Source: Taenia hydatigena (lineage: Eukaryota > Platyhelminthes > Cestoda > Cyclophyllidea > Taeniidae). Taken from it: 64,000 bases of DNA. A model generated the notes under the pieces. That model was not told where the DNA came from and ran no database searches. It saw only the letters and a program-made list of their open reading frames with translations. The position numbers and the translations under genes were made by a program. The stretch is taken from NCBI GenBank assembly GCA_036345935.2, contig JADWOT020000002.1, forward strand, positions 6,323,145-6,387,144, given 5' to 3'. The stretch's first letter is position 1; each line of letters begins with the position of its first letter. This document shows positions 43,017 to 55,802 of this stretch, in pieces.

Positions 43017-45488
43017 GAGAAGGAAGAGGTGGAGACGAAGGGACTAGTCGTGATTGTCTCACCATCAGTGCTGGTGATGCTTCAAGTGAGAATGATGGTG
43101 GTATGACTGGGAGACTTCCACATCAGCTTGCTCCTGCAAAGACATCTGCGGAGAGGAAGTGTTCAAACCGCGGATATATGGTACAACCTCTGCAAGTGAT
43201 AAGACATGTGAATCGGTGTAAAATCCGCATACGCATGAGTAGACAGCATCCTGCGAACTGACACCCTCGAAGGTGGTACTGTCTGTTGAAGCATAGAGCG
43301 GTGGTGAGTCGGTGGACAATTGCACACTAATTCCTCACTTCTTAATGTGTAAGCAAATTATTGATGAGTCAAAGTGAATTGGTGGTCAGTCCGTCAAGAG
43401 CGGACAACGACCTTAGAATAGGAGAGATGACGCAAATTGCGAAGCAGTATGTAGTCGCAGCTGTGTGCGTGAGCGTGATATGTATTTGCAGATACAAAGT
43501 AGAATCATTTAGAAGTGCTATTCAGGGTGCGTGGTGAGGTGGTATGTAAAAGGAAGTAAATTTAAGGTTGACTTCGTTGCCTCGCTGAGCTTCTCGCCCC
43601 GTCATTTGAGGTCACTCCAGTGCCGTTAAATTTGCTCATGGGTTAGAAGGGAGGATTAGGGAATAAGGCAGAGTAGAATGAAATAGAGAATCCGAAAACG
43701 GTTAGATGGTAACAAAGTAAGTAAAAGGCAAACGGTTGCAGTCATTATGTGTTAGTGCTGAGTGATATGAGCTTCTATTTGTACACCAGACTTTCTGCAT
43801 TTTGACGTACTGCTGCATCGAAACGCGTGCAAGTCCCCTCAGTCACCGTCATGATTTCTCTGTCCTTTCATCTGCATTTCTGAAAGCAGTGATCAAATGA
43901 AATGCAGTTTCTTATATTCTACTTCGTACTAACATGTCCTCGATATAAGGTAAAGGGTGCTTCCACTAAGCCTTCTCCATACGCTTCAAGCATCATGTGC
44001 ACCAACAAAAAGAGTCATGCACATTGATGGAGTTCTTCGCTATTAGTTCAATATTCCTACGAATAAAGATGGTGACGCGTGGTAATATACACACTCTCTC
44101 GGCTTTCCAGCGCGTCAGATGAAGTCAAATCGCCAAAAATGAGTACTCAAGTTGGGATTAAGCATATTTTCGTTTGTATACATTTTGATTGCTAAAGCGT
44201 TGGCTCGTAGGTGTTATTCTCACACAACCCACTGGAATGCAATGGCCAACCTCATAAGTTGATCAGAAGAAGAAGCTCGAGGCAAGTTAGAGGCCATGTT
44301 TAGCCCTCGATGTGTGAAAAGGAGCCACTTTTGACATTTGCCTTTGCGCTATGGCAAAGTGGGCTGTCTTTTGAGCTAGATTATTAATCCTAATCCCTAT
44401 CTTGTTTGCCACGTATGTTGCGCTCGTGCATTGTCTTCTTTTGGCCTCAAGGAAGCTCTAGAACGAGCCTGATCATGTACAAGCATAGCAACAATGCGTA
44501 TTTGTACAAAACGTTACGCTCCTGCTGTTGTGACATCCTTGTCAGCTTGCTTTGTCAGCACAACTTACCAGTGTAAGTACAATTTAACTAGTATACGATC
44601 TTCTTTAATTTAAGCAGTGCATATAGGAAGGGAGGGGAATGAACGCTGTCAAATCAAATACGGGTGAGTGTTTTACTTACTTATTCACAAACTTAGTTGA
44701 AATAATTATAACGAATAATATAACGGAACTGAAACAGACAAGATTATTCTATTGCTTGTGGTGCACTTGCATCCGGTGGGATAATGTAAAGGGTGAAATT
44801 GTTTGAGGTATCTGATGGTACATGCTGGCAGGTGCTCATGGTGCATATTTAAAAAATCACCATCAGGTGCACCCCCTAGATTGGCAATTGGGCGCGGAGG
44901 TTCCTTGAGCAGATGCTGCTATAATATACCGAATCAGAGCCCATCTGCTCCTGGGGAAATAATTTGACAAGCGAGATTGCATCTGTAGTCATTCAACTTG
45001 TTCAATGACGACTTGCTATCCTTCCACTTGTGATAGCTGAGATGTGATGTAGGTTTGGTACAAAACTTCAGTGTCAGTAAGTCTGCAGACAGGCTTTCCC
45101 GCTTTCTTATGAGTGAGACAATCCTCCTGGTCAAGATTACCATCTTCACCTTTGAACCTTAAAAAGGCGATCATTATCTGTGTCGACGATAAATTACTCG
45201 ACTAGTATTCAGTGTGAATTTTGAATTGAGGCGACAGATTGTGCTCGCCAAAAGTTAATGCGGCTGTCGAAAGCGTGTGTAGGTAAAGAGGTATAAGAAA
45301 TTCTCAATCAAGATGATAGCTTCCATTTTACACTAACTTCACTTCGGTAAGGTCATTGGCAGAATTTTCAGTTTAAGGGCTGCCTCTAATAAAAAATGGA
45401 CGATAGCCACTTACTAAGTGACAAGTGGCGATTTTGTTAAAATTTATGCCATACATTTCCATGATCCAGCCAGAGCTATAAATATCAC
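43017..45488. other. No firm gene; possible minus-strand exons
   Basis: A minus frame at 43065-43325 contains AVYSCVCGFYTDSHVLSL and a His-rich end. At 44934-45160 two minus frames are open, one reading EDGNLDQEDCLTHKKAGKPV. They could be 3' exons of the minus-strand zinc-finger gene whose exons lie at 45.5-47.3 kb, but phases cannot be joined with confidence. The rest shows nothing recognisable. Confidence 0.3.
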
Positions 45489-45736
45489 CTAACTTGGAAA
45501 AAAAGCCTGCGTCTTTAACGAAACGTTGCTCGCAATTATTATATAAATTGCCCAAATCTGAATTCTGGGACCAGATCATGCCAATGTCAAAATGCTTGCT
45601 CAGCTTTTGTTTGGTTGAGCGCGCAAGGCTGATAAATACAAAGTTCGCCTCATCTGTTTCAGCGACTCCAGTTGCCCTATCGTCTTGGCTGAACCCATTT
45701 ATTTTATCGTCTTCCGATTGACACACTTCCCGAAGC
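45489..45736 (-). CDS. Candidate exon, minus-strand gene
   Basis: A 248 bp exon is bounded by the acceptor aatggcagtag and a GTGATA donor, entered in phase 2 and left in phase 1, with 82 full codons. It reads EVCQSEDDKINGFSQDDRAT, ARSTKQKLSKHFDIGMIWSQ and NCEQRFVKDAGFFSKL. The composition is acidic then basic and polar, typical of a nuclear protein linker. It lies downstream of the zinc-finger exons on the same strand; an intermediate exon would be needed to match phases. Confidence 0.4.
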
Positions 45737-46794
45737 CTACTGCCATTCGATGTCTGCCCTAATCGTATGAGGCAATAATGTCCAGTGTCTCTGTTTTATC
45801 GCCACTCTTATTGCGTCTTTGTTCTCTGCCACGAATTCAATGGTTATCAACGTTTATTGGCGTGGCAAGTGCCATACCAATTGCGAAGGACTAAATTGTG
45901 CTTATCTGGCAGTGCATAATCTCCGCTCACGAGGTTATAATTAGATATGACCCTAATATACACCTTGGAATGAACTGACCACATCAATGTTCGCAATGAA
46001 ATCTTGAGAATTTTGATGCTCAATTTTATTGACAATAATGACTTGTGTCATGTTGCATTGTAAAACCGCAAAATGGGCAACAACATGCTATTTTTTACAA
46101 CTCTGACCCTATTTCCCATGCTGCATCCATTCAAATACGTTGTAAAATTTCGTATTTTGCCTTAATTTTCTAATGCTTTGAGAGAAATCCACCCTTGCGT
46201 GTAGCAGCGATCATGATTAAAACAACAGAAGTAATAGTTGCAATATATCTGCCAAACATTAAGCGCGTACATACTCGCAGAGCACATAGCCAAGTCTGCA
46301 TCTGTAGGTGGTAAGCTAATACATCTCATTCGGAAACTCTAGAAAACAGACAAGCAAATTTTGGTTACCGCATTTATAAATACGTGTGCATATTTCATTA
46401 AAATATCTAGTGATTTGCAAATGCACGCCCAATTGTCGGTAATGTGGCATTACTGTAACATCGTCTGAATTATCTACACCACCGATGCGGTCTGACGTAA
46501 CGCAATGCAATACGATGTTTGCCTTATCGTATCTATCTAGCGACGCTCATTTAGTTTTACATGATCAGAACTTCGCCAAAAAATTCTTTGCGATGCGTAT
46601 ATTCAAGACATATGCACTGAGTGTTTTAAACTTACTGGGGATTATTTTAATGTAAAAAGGTAATTTTGCTCACGAAATTGAGGGTGTTTGCGTTTCACCA
46701 AATACATTGTGCCAAATGCCTGCAAAACGGAAAACTAAGGCGTTGCAACAGGCACTTTTTGCAGTATAAGTCTGATTATCGAAGAAATACTTAC

Positions 46795-47259
46795 GAGCAT
46801 GACGTGAACTCATATGATCTAAGAAACCTTCAAAAGTCGGGTACCCTGCAAAGCATTCTATGCAGTAAAAGCGCATTTCTGAATTCGCCATTCTTCGAGC
46901 TACAGCAATGCAAAATAAAGCACAAGTATAGGAAGAGGTCGTGTGGAAGACCAAAGCCACGACTGAGATGCAGCGCACAGGGAGGATTTTAATCAACGGT
47001 TAACGGAATCTCACTCACAAATATGCATTTCGATGAAATGACTGAGGAGCAAACGAAAGTTTGCGAATGGAACGAGGCAGGCAGGGCATAGGCTGTGATT
47101 CAAAACTAAGATTGAAAAGAAGGTTTTTGACAAATGAGAAGGCACGTAGCAAAAATGATGGAGAGGTTTGGTAATTTCTCTTACGTTTCTGATGCAATAG
47201 GAGCCTTCCGTAGGATCTGTAACGCGTTTGGCAAGTCGGACAAGGCAATTGCACGATTA
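46795..47259 (-). CDS. C2H2 zinc-finger protein, two exons
   Basis: Exon 47185-47259 (acceptor ttgtggcttttcag, donor GTAAGA) encodes LPCPTCQTRYRSYGRLLLHQ. This is a finger with C-x2-C-x12-H whose second His is not found after splicing. Exon 46795-46899 (acceptor attgctgtag, donor GTAAGT) encodes a complete C-x2-C-x12-H-x4-H finger, with Cys-Ile-Glu-Cys, aromatic and Leu core positions, then His-Met-Ser-Ser-Arg-His. Phases fit exactly (75 bp and 105 bp, each with two leading bases and one trailing base). Such fingers usually bind DNA or RNA, so a nuclear regulator is likely. The rest of the gene is not resolved. Confidence 0.6.
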
Positions 47260-47652
47260 CTGAAAAGCCACAAGCACACGTAAAATAAGGTGCTAACACT
47301 GCGATGCCATTCACATACTTTGTTTGCTCATTGAGCATCAAATTATAATTTGAATTAAACAAGAGTTGTTTCACTTGCTGCGATTAATTTATCCATAGCC
47401 GGATACGGAATCAATAGGCATAAACACAAGTACTTATGCACAAATGCAGCGCTTTCATGTGTGCATGTGCATGTGCACAGAAACGCATGCTCATAATATA
47501 TCCACAAATGAGAGGCGCCTACTATGGTGTTCACGAATTAAGTGCTTGAGACCTGGGATGACATTTACGAAAAAAGTAGAACACACTGTGCATCTGTAGA
47601 GGGCCATTTTAAGGATGAAAATGGCGAATTGCTCGAAGTCTCGTAAAGGAGC

Positions 47653-47931
47653 TTGAGTTCAATGAGTGAGCATGAGCATCCTCCTGGATCTGTCCTCAAC
47701 ACTACATGTGCACTCTCAGTAACCGGATACGAAGAGACCAGATCTTTAGGTTACTCCTTTGCTAATGTTAAGCCATGTCATACCATTAAGCTTGACATGA
47801 ATTTCGGTGAGATTGGTCTATATGTGGCGAAAAGAAGGAAGGATTTGAGAGTGCACGTTCCTGTCCTTTCAAATAATAGCTTCAGTATAAAAAACTTTTG
47901 TGATCGAATATACGAAATAACAGTGAAATAA
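47653..47931 (+). CDS. Unknown-family ORF, copy II
   Basis: The open frame to TAA at 47929-47931 reads SVLNTTCALSVTGYEETRSL, then TIKLDMNFGEIGLYVAKR and SNNSFSIKNFCDRIYEITVK at the end. In-frame ATG codons occur near the start (MSSMSEHEH...), but a splice acceptor upstream is equally possible. It is homologous to the ORF at 42633-43016 around VKFDANLG / IKLDMNFG. That similarity between two diverged copies is the best evidence that both are, or were, coding. No named domain is seen. Confidence 0.5.
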   Translation: MSSMSEHEHPPGSVLNTTCALSVTGYEETRSLGYSFANVKPCHTIKLDMNFGEIGLYVAKRRKDLRVHVPVLSNNSFSIKNFCDRIYEITVK

Positions 47932-48891
47932 ATTATCCAGGAGCACATTTGTTTAGGATGTATGATGATTTACATTAAATTAGCCTTCGTTGTTTTACAT
48001 AATAGATATTCCCAAATTGCTAAATCGAGCAATGCACAAGTTTTATTAGTGCAGGTCAAAAGTTAGGGACTATGGGCCCACTCGTCAGGCATATTTTAAC
48101 TGTGGGGGAGAGTTGCCGCCTAATGTATTACTAAGAAGAGCGAGATCAAAGACAAAGCGAAAAATGAAGATAGGATATTTATTGTTGGCTTTCGCAAATA
48201 AGTAAGGCGGTTTCGGTCGCTGAGGTACGTGTTAAGTTTGCTCTGCTTCCTTTCTACTAGAAGTTTGTTATTTTTTCGTTTGCTTTGCCAATCAGAGCAT
48301 TCGCACTCTGCATTTTGCAAACTGCAAAAGCTAAATGTCAAGTAGTCGGAGACCTTTTGCCAAAATTAATGCGCAATAGGTGATGTGATACTATGGGCCT
48401 AGTTAATGCTGCCAGTTTGGACATGAGAACACTTGAAGAATGGCCCTCTCAAAGAATTCGCAAGGCGTGATAATGCCGTCTAAGGTAAAATTTGGTTTCT
48501 CTAGCCTCGCGAATGTAATTTATGACTGTTGGTACTTGAATCATTGACCACGCGGTTTTTACAGACATCAGTTTTATATGCTAGTTCATCACTTTTATGG
48601 GAAGGTCTTTTGATATTTGCAAGCGAAAGCACCCGAAGTCTTGGTGGAGCAGGCAAAGGTTCAAGAAGACTAGATAAGGGCGCAAATGTTGGTCGATTTT
48701 AGCCTCACAACTCAAATAGGACAAGAAAGTGAAAAGTAACAAGATTCCTCTCAGGAGACTGCATGCTGATCACTATGGATGAGATTCACATCTGATTTTG
48801 TAACCTGGGAATTGACATCGACCGTTGCGGATGGACGCGCTATGCAGCACAATTAATTAGTGTTCTATGATCTTCTGAATGAAGTTTTTAG

Positions 48892-49095
48892 GTGCTTTCA
48901 TCTCTTGGCATAGTAAACGACAGTTTGTCAAATCAAGCCTATGAAAGAAGTCAGCGGAAACTTATATTCTGGGATACCAAATTCAACCAGGAAGAGCTTG
49001 ACCACTTCTTACCGCAATCCGATCCGTCCACTATCAGTGGACATGACACATTGAATACTCATTTCTATGCCGGCAACAACGATGAAAAGATATAG
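48892..49095 (+). CDS. Candidate terminal exon, unknown product
   Basis: Directly after a good acceptor (aatgaagtttttag) a phase-0 frame of 67 codons runs to TAG at 49093-49095. It reads SSLGIVNDSLSNQAYERSQR, LIFWDTKFNQEELDHFLPQS, and a polar acidic end. It could end the gene started by the ORF at 47653-47931 or another one. No motif is recognised. Confidence 0.4.
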   Translation: MLSSLGIVNDSLSNQAYERSQRKLIFWDTKFNQEELDHFLPQSDPSTISGHDTLNTHFYAGNNDEKI

Positions 49096-49176
49096 ATTTA
49101 ATATGAAGCCTGCTAGAAATTTGCATGTTTTGCCATCGCAACAGCAGACATGCGCATTTTGCTCGAATAATCTGCA

Positions 49177-50130
49177 TCAAGGGTCTGCAAAGAAGGAGGA
49201 GAAGAATGCGACAAGTACATGACAGTTGTAAACTACGCTAAGTGGCTGAAGCAATGTCTGCAGCGCTGACGTGTGCGCATGTGGTAATTTATTTCCTCTC
49301 GCACAAAGCATTCTACAAAGCATTCTGCGCAGCAGAGGCGCATTCCTGCACCCACATTTATTTGAGTTGCAACATGGCAAAATGTGGTATGGATTTGGGA
49401 GTTTGTACGCGACGCCAAGGCAATGGCTGCAGAGTAGAGCACATACTGAATTTAATTGGAATTAAGCAGACGCAAACTCACTAAAACGTGCTCTGATAGC
49501 ATGACTGAGAAGTAAATTTAAGTCTACAAATAGAGTGAAACACAAACAGTACACATCGCGATTCCAGACTGTTTCAAAGTATAAAAAAGTGTTTTCGACG
49601 TATGTGTTTGGGCATAAAGCAAAGATAGTACTTAGATCATGCAAGTGTCTCTACTTTTGATGCAATGAAAGCATTCCAAGGGTTCTGCGACATGCTCATC
49701 GAATCGGACAGTGGTCGCACATATTTGCTGAACTGTGTGAACCATAAGTAGGCTGAAGTGGTGAAGTCTTTTTTGGCGTTTGGAGGAGCGATCCTATTAA
49801 GTGGCTGTCAAAACTGAGATTCGCATGATTTGGTCACTTGCTGGACAGGCAATTGTCACTCACATCAAAACACTCGCTGATTCACTTGATGCACTCTGCG
49901 TGAAAATTTGCAATTAAACATGCGTTTTCATGCCTGCGTTTCGCATAAATATGTTCGCATGCAAACATGTACATGTGCATGGGGAAACACATCGGAGAAG
50001 TTAAGAGCGCCTGCTTTGCGGCTGGCTTAAGAAGCGTCTTTGGCACAAAGTGGTGACCCTGTACGCCCTGGGATATAGAAATCCGTTCCAGCAAAAGGAA
50101 AAGCGAATTAGTCAAAACCTGCGACATCAC
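49177..50130 (-). repeat. Segmental array, copy III (partial), with a decayed zinc finger
   Basis: On the minus strand at 49233-49442 the frame reads MRLCCAECFV and continues to INYHMRTRQ. It matches the finger exon at 46795-46899 at the nucleotide level (aatgcgc, ctgc, agaatgctttg). The last zinc-binding His is Gln here and the flank has changed, so this is a decayed duplicate. The block at about 49900-50000 resembles 47400-47500. The offset to copy II is about 2.4 kb for both. Confidence 0.45.
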
Positions 50131-52700
50131 TCGCAGTGTGCTTGATGTGGAAGAAAGGACACGGACTAACTCCCTTCTATCCTCACATGTACCTTAGATG
50201 CAGAGAAGCTATAGTCATATATTGGTCAAAACTTGAAGTGATACAGACACCTGAGTAAGGCTCACAGAATTATAATTGCTTCTTAGCACCCTTCAATAAG
50301 TTTGAAGATTATTTGCCTGCAGGGCCAACTAATTACACCTGGTATTATAAAGTTGTCGAAACAAATGGCCCAAGGTTATCGTTCAAGTAAAGATGTGCAG
50401 GATATTACCCGATTAAACTGCAATTGTTATTTCGTCCCGAAGCCATTCTGTAGAACGCAGCTTCTGTGGTCTTGACTACCCGCCTGTGATGCAAGTTAAA
50501 GCATGTAGAGTGGGGTGTTAAGGTGTGGTTATTGCTTGCTGTAGAACCGATCCTGCTTGTCAAAAGGGAGGCCAAATAATGCGGGACAAGAAATCGATAA
50601 GTGGTATTGCGTTGAACGGTAGCTGATGTGATAAGTAAGGAAGGGCCGACCCCAAAGTGGCTTTGAGGAGTAATTTCTGCACGTTTAGCAATTTTATTAT
50701 CCGATTTAGGCTAAGCCATATAATGCTTGCCAGCGCATAGCCTAGAATGTATCCAAATAGACAGGACGCTCCGACCAGCTGAGACTATCACCTCTGCCGC
50801 CAATTGTGAATAAGGTTTTCTGCAGCTTTAAAATTAAAAATAGCTTGTTTCTTGTAAAGACTTAAGGGCTAATAAGAAGAGATTGCGTTTCCGGCTGTTA
50901 AAATTACCATGGCGATAGATTGGAATGCCGATTCGTGAACTGACCTGTTTCAGAAAAATTGTCAGAGCACAAGATCTGCAAGTTGCGCACCAGAATCTCT
51001 TCCTTTTATTTTAGTTCTGCCTGTTTTCCAGGGCTTTTCCTTTTTTTCTTTTCATCTTAGTTTACTACTCGGCCAAAGCTTAACTTTCGCTTATCAACCA
51101 TCCATGACGCAATATCCAGTGAATGCATAGATGAAGCATTACAAAGGCTAGCTGCAGAGGCTTCGCTAATCTACTCTTTAAACACGCAGTTCTGCATTAT
51201 GCGCGTCCTAACATCGGCAAAAGCTGTACACTACACTGATTCCTTTCATGGGCTTAGGTTTTATTTTATCTGAAGTAGAGGCATTGAAAAACCGAGGAAA
51301 ACCGAGAAACGAATTGCTTTACACTCCGTTTACCATGCTAAATTGCTGAGGTAGGTTTTGGAACAGAATTATGTTCAGTGATAACCGCTTCACGGCATTT
51401 GAGACGAAGCGTGCTTACACAACTGCATATGAAATTAAGCATGTCGCTCGGTGCCGGTAGACTCACTGAATGAACTTTGTATTTGGCTGGGTGTTGGAAG
51501 GGGTGTTAACGCGATGAATGATCGCGAAGGCGATCAGTCTTAAACCACTTGTCGAGAGCAGCGGCTTTGCATTTGCTGACCTCAGTTGCTAGTGCTACTG
51601 CTCTGGTGCCTGTATTAAATGAATGAGACCTCTCTGCCCTCCAGACTCACTAACAAATGTGTGTGCCACCCTACTGTCAGTAAGCTATCATAAAGGAAGA
51701 AGCCTTCACTTTTAACACTTCCAATGACCAACGATTGCGGCTATAATTGCAGTTCTCAGCGTTGCAACTCTCTGCCTTTAGGCTCAGGATGAAGCCTTTG
51801 CAAAGACGGTTGAGCTGCGGTGGGAAGGAGTGCTGTAAAGAATCCAAAACTTGTAAAGATGCTGCATTTATATTGCGCAGCCAGCATGGTTACATTAGAG
51901 AAATACGAGACCATCGATTCTAGGCGTTAACTAAGTGGTAACAGTGTAGCAGACTAATCAGACAAAAGGCTGCTGTAAAGGCATGCCGTTAGACATAAAT
52001 AGACAATAAAAGAACTATTTGTTAGCATAAAAGCGGCTGTACGCTGTTTTTGATAGTAAGGGGTAGGATCTGAGCTGTTCTGTTTGTTATTTTCCAGTGG
52101 CGCAGAAATCTACTTCCGCCGCCAACTGCAACATGCAATTTACCACACACTGCTACTCAGCTGTTTACCATTGTTGTGTGAGAGCAAGAGCTAAGCTTAT
52201 CGGTGGACGTGAAAACACATAAAGGAGAATAGAAATGGTGCGATTTTTCTGGCCGGAGTACAGTGGAACGTCCTCTGCCTCCTAAAGTTTAACACATATT
52301 TCCATCTTAAATTAGGAAACAAACGCTTATTTACTTTAAATCACAGGGCGATTAGGATGTGTAAAACCGATACACAAGAGTGAAAACAGTAATTATCTGT
52401 GCCATTGGCTCGATATAAATGGCAGTGCTCGAGGATGTCGTCGACGTTTTCAAGTGTTACTTCTTCAGCATTATAGAGGGGCTATGTAGCACTTACAACT
52501 GTAAGCACATGAAGTTAGGATCGGACGCGCAAGAGTGTGGAAGGAAATTGACAAGGATGCAGGTGCTGCTAATTTTTACGAGAGAAGTACAAGGCACGCG
52601 AATAAAGCGTAACGCTTTCGTAAACGCGTGTGCAATCGCACATCAATGAATGGGGATCGGGAGCAGGGAAGCAGGCAATCCATTTAGAGGATAATTTGAC
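50131..52700. other. No gene identified
   Basis: Only short frames are present, for example 52419-52649 on the + strand. No recognisable domain, RNA or repeat was found before the second inverted repeat begins at about 52701. Confidence 0.35.
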
Positions 52701-53523
52701 AAGTTCGCTACATGTTTTATTCGTGATCAACTGAGTAGTAGTGTGTCATCAACTCTACTGCGGCAGCTTAAACGATGCGTGAAGCGAGCGCTCAAAGTTG
52801 AGCGATGATACGCTGTTGGAAAAAGTAGAAATAAATAGAATCCTAGCAGTGTTATTGACAAATTTCATTGGTATTAAGTGGAGCCATCTTTAATTCTGCT
52901 ATAGACTTGCAGGGGAAATATAAGCATCCCGCTAAACGGGTGAGTTTTATGTGCGGATTGATTAGCTGACAATCAAGTGCAGAGGCTTCAAGTCTCATCG
53001 ACATCTCAGCAATTAGAGTTCAAAGTATCAAAATGCACAGTAAAGCCTTCACTTGCAATCAAAATCATTCTATGTTTTTGGACGAAGTGCGGTATTTTCC
53101 AAATATTACACGTAAATAAAGGCATGCTCTTCCTATGTTGTAATAAAAGCAAGTATGTGCCTGCGGGCTGATGATATATTGAGTATTGAGTATCTTTAGA
53201 GTCTTTCGTCTTCAAGGCAGTTGACCAAATGTTGAATATCTTACCTATGGTGATCCGAAACAAAATTCGCCATGCAGCATTTGCTCCATGATATATAAAT
53301 CAAAATTCACACATTGCTCATTTTGAAAACTAGGCAAAAATGATTGTTATATGATTGCTTCATAATAAATTAGCGGCAATTCAATTCACATCTCCCTGCA
53401 CGCCTTTGGATGAGAGGCAAACTCCAAGCAGTTAGCGAAGCATCGTGGTAAGCATTAGAAGCTGTGTAGAACTTTTAACATGGTCGAACATTTTCACAAA
53501 GAATTTGAAGTAGTTTCGTCTCT

Positions 53524-53736
53524 TTGGTCAGATTGATTACTACAAAATCGCCTTACTTGATTGACGGGGACGAAGCAGCGTATACAAAAGTGGGGTGCGT
53601 GCGTGGTAGTAGGATGGCTAATGAGACGTGGCGGAGACACAGAGCGCTACACAGCCCTTCGCATTCGGTTGATCTTGGCTCCATACTGATCACTAACGCA
53701 ATCAACGCACCTCGCTATATAATGCCGATTGAATAG
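53524..53736 (+). CDS. ORF in IR2 left arm, frame shared with right arm
   Basis: It reads SPYLIDGDEAAYTKVGCVRG and then MANETWR. The right arm gives the same frame on its minus strand (about 60580-60690) until a stop after about 43 codons. Most differences between the arms change the amino acid, so there is no sign of protein-level selection. It is probably non-coding or long decayed. Confidence 0.15.
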   Translation: MVRLITTKSPYLIDGDEAAYTKVGCVRGSRMANETWRRHRALHSPSHSVDLGSILITNAINAPRYIMPIE

Positions 53737-55338
53737 GAGGGACGGTGTAAGTGTGGCAGGGCTCAGAGTCATCTTGAATGTTGTTGCGATGATAGTAATT
53801 TAAGGCAACCTAGGATGGCAGGCATTCTAGTCGTATTCTACACCATTAGGCGCGCTCAGCATATGAGATTTATACCACGCAGCATCCGCGATTCAAAACT
53901 AGGTGATATTACGTGGGTTTAATGTGCCTTTCCCCTCGCAAAATTGCTGATGCTCATGCTGTTCTGTACAACCATTTGTCAATCTAGATGAAGCAGTGCA
54001 TGTCCATTGAGGACTTGTTTTAGACTTCGTTTCGATGAAAGTGTTATGGACTTACACCCGCACATCACGACGCATACACGACTTCACTTCAAGGTGTGTG
54101 TCTGTTAGAGGATACTGCTTGTAGTTTTTCCAAACTCATTCACGCGGATCTCGCCATAACTGCATTCTACTAACATTCGAAGCGCATGTCATGCATCGCG
54201 GGTCACTTGGAATGAACTACTCGTTGTTCGAGTGATCGCATTTGGCGTTGGAGGGTCTTTGCGACATTTAAACAAGGCGTAATGTGGAATTTGGAGGTTG
54301 CGATTTATTCATCGCAATGAAAATGGAGTCGGTTTTATGATTTATGCCACCAGACTACCGTGTAGTTCTAGCCTGCATCTGCTACACAGTGAGTTCCAAC
54401 TATGCGACATTTCTGATGAGCAAACTAGGTAAACAGTGACTGATAGAATGACGCAATGTTGAGAGTGTCGAGAAAATGTGCGTGGGTGCTTTGCGCGCAT
54501 TAGAAAATTTAACGGCACACACTTGAGTGTAAGGTTCTCATTCAAATTCTCCATTTCCTGACTTCATGAGTCAGGGGTATAAGCCGACCTAAATACAGCG
54601 TGTATGACGAGTAGTGTCGTCGTACAAGAGGTGAGGCTAATTCACATGTCATTGCTCCAGCCTAGTGTGACTAGCTTATTAAACAACCGCAGTTAATTAA
54701 GGACCTTAACTTATGGGTTTGTAACAACTCAAATGCAATCAAATGGAAAACGAACACACTGCAACAGGCTTTTTCTTGTCAAAAACATTATAGAAAAGCT
54801 TACTTAGTCAAAATCGAGTTGTATGAATGCAGGCAAGCAAAGGATAGATGAAGTGTAGTGGTGATCCAAATTTTACCAACGCATGTTTAAAAGGATTCAT
54901 TTAGCATTTTGTCCATGCTTGCCGGAGTTTAACCTTACACCCAAATGCAAAATGACAGGCAGAGTAAAGAGTCAATCTTTTAGTGGACAATGAGTAGAAG
55001 GGCTGTCCTCATCATCAGCGATTACATTTCATTTTTGATTGATGTATGCTGTCACATGCCAGAGATGAAGCCAAGCCTCATGCACACGCTTTGCATCGGG
55101 TGGGGCCAAATACGCCATGGTGAAATTGTTACCGCCAGCCCCTAATTTTTTTACATTTCTTACCAAAGCATGTGGCAAAAACAGACCAATTCGTGAACGA
55201 AAACTCATTTAAGTTGAGGAATGTTTACCCTCGGGATTTGAAAGTATTGAGATAGGAGCGCATGGCAGCCGAGTTTAAAAAACTCTCCCGGTAAAGAAGA
55301 TGGGCTAAACACGCTGTTAGCAGTTGCACTTATGCCCG

Positions 55339-55802
55339 TTACAAATGTTCGTGAGCACGCTTCACTGAATGTTGCTGTGACAGCACGCGCTTGAAGTCAT
55401 CTACTTTACGGTGGTTGAAGCGATGCGTACTAGTAGTGCACTGATATCCCGTTGACGTGCACTGCTCACAGTCCCATTGCTTTCGCATCCATTTCCTTTG
55501 ACTTAACATCTCAAAATTTATGAATCCTTGACAAGTCGAGAGTGCGGCTTGTAATTCTTCCGTCCTTATCTTAAGAACACGATTCGAGCTCGGACACCGG
55601 AAGAAAGCTTGGCCAGTCTTGGTGGGAAAGGTACTAATGCCATCGCGTCCCTTACATAGTGATGATGACTTTCCAAACAACGGGAAGGCACTTCAAACGT
55701 GATGCTCATTTTATGAATTGGCATTCTCGCAATAATTGACCCGAGATCTGATTTTATGAATCCTGCGCCGCATTCAGTCTTAAATTGTTTCACGGTGCAC
55801 AT
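55339..55802 (-). CDS. Overlapping ORFs in IR2 left arm, partly conserved in the right arm
   Basis: One frame (55566-55802) reads VKQFKTECGAGFIKSDLGSI, then ITFEVPSRCLESHHHYVRDA and MALVPF. The right arm keeps that frame without indels from 58491 to TGA 58694. The second frame (55339-55680) ends with WDCEQCTSTGYQC, a Thr/His stretch, and VDDFKRVLSQ to a stop. The right arm keeps this end, with one extra stop before it. The Cys/His spacing hints at a metal-binding tail, but I cannot match it to a transposase or known domain. Confidence 0.3.

Larger units (their letters stand above)
46100..47950 (+). repeat. Segmental array, copy II
   Basis: This is the partner of copy I (41.2-43.0 kb) through the blocks listed there, and of copy III (49.2-50.1 kb) through the zinc-finger exon and the block around 47400-47500. 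The distance from copy I is about 4.9-5.6 kb depending on the block. Confidence 0.65.

Noticed and set aside
54405..54440. CTGATGAG motif suggesting a hammerhead ribozyme
   Set aside because: The required GAAA and helix pairings are absent, and the motif is not kept in the mirrored IR2 arm.
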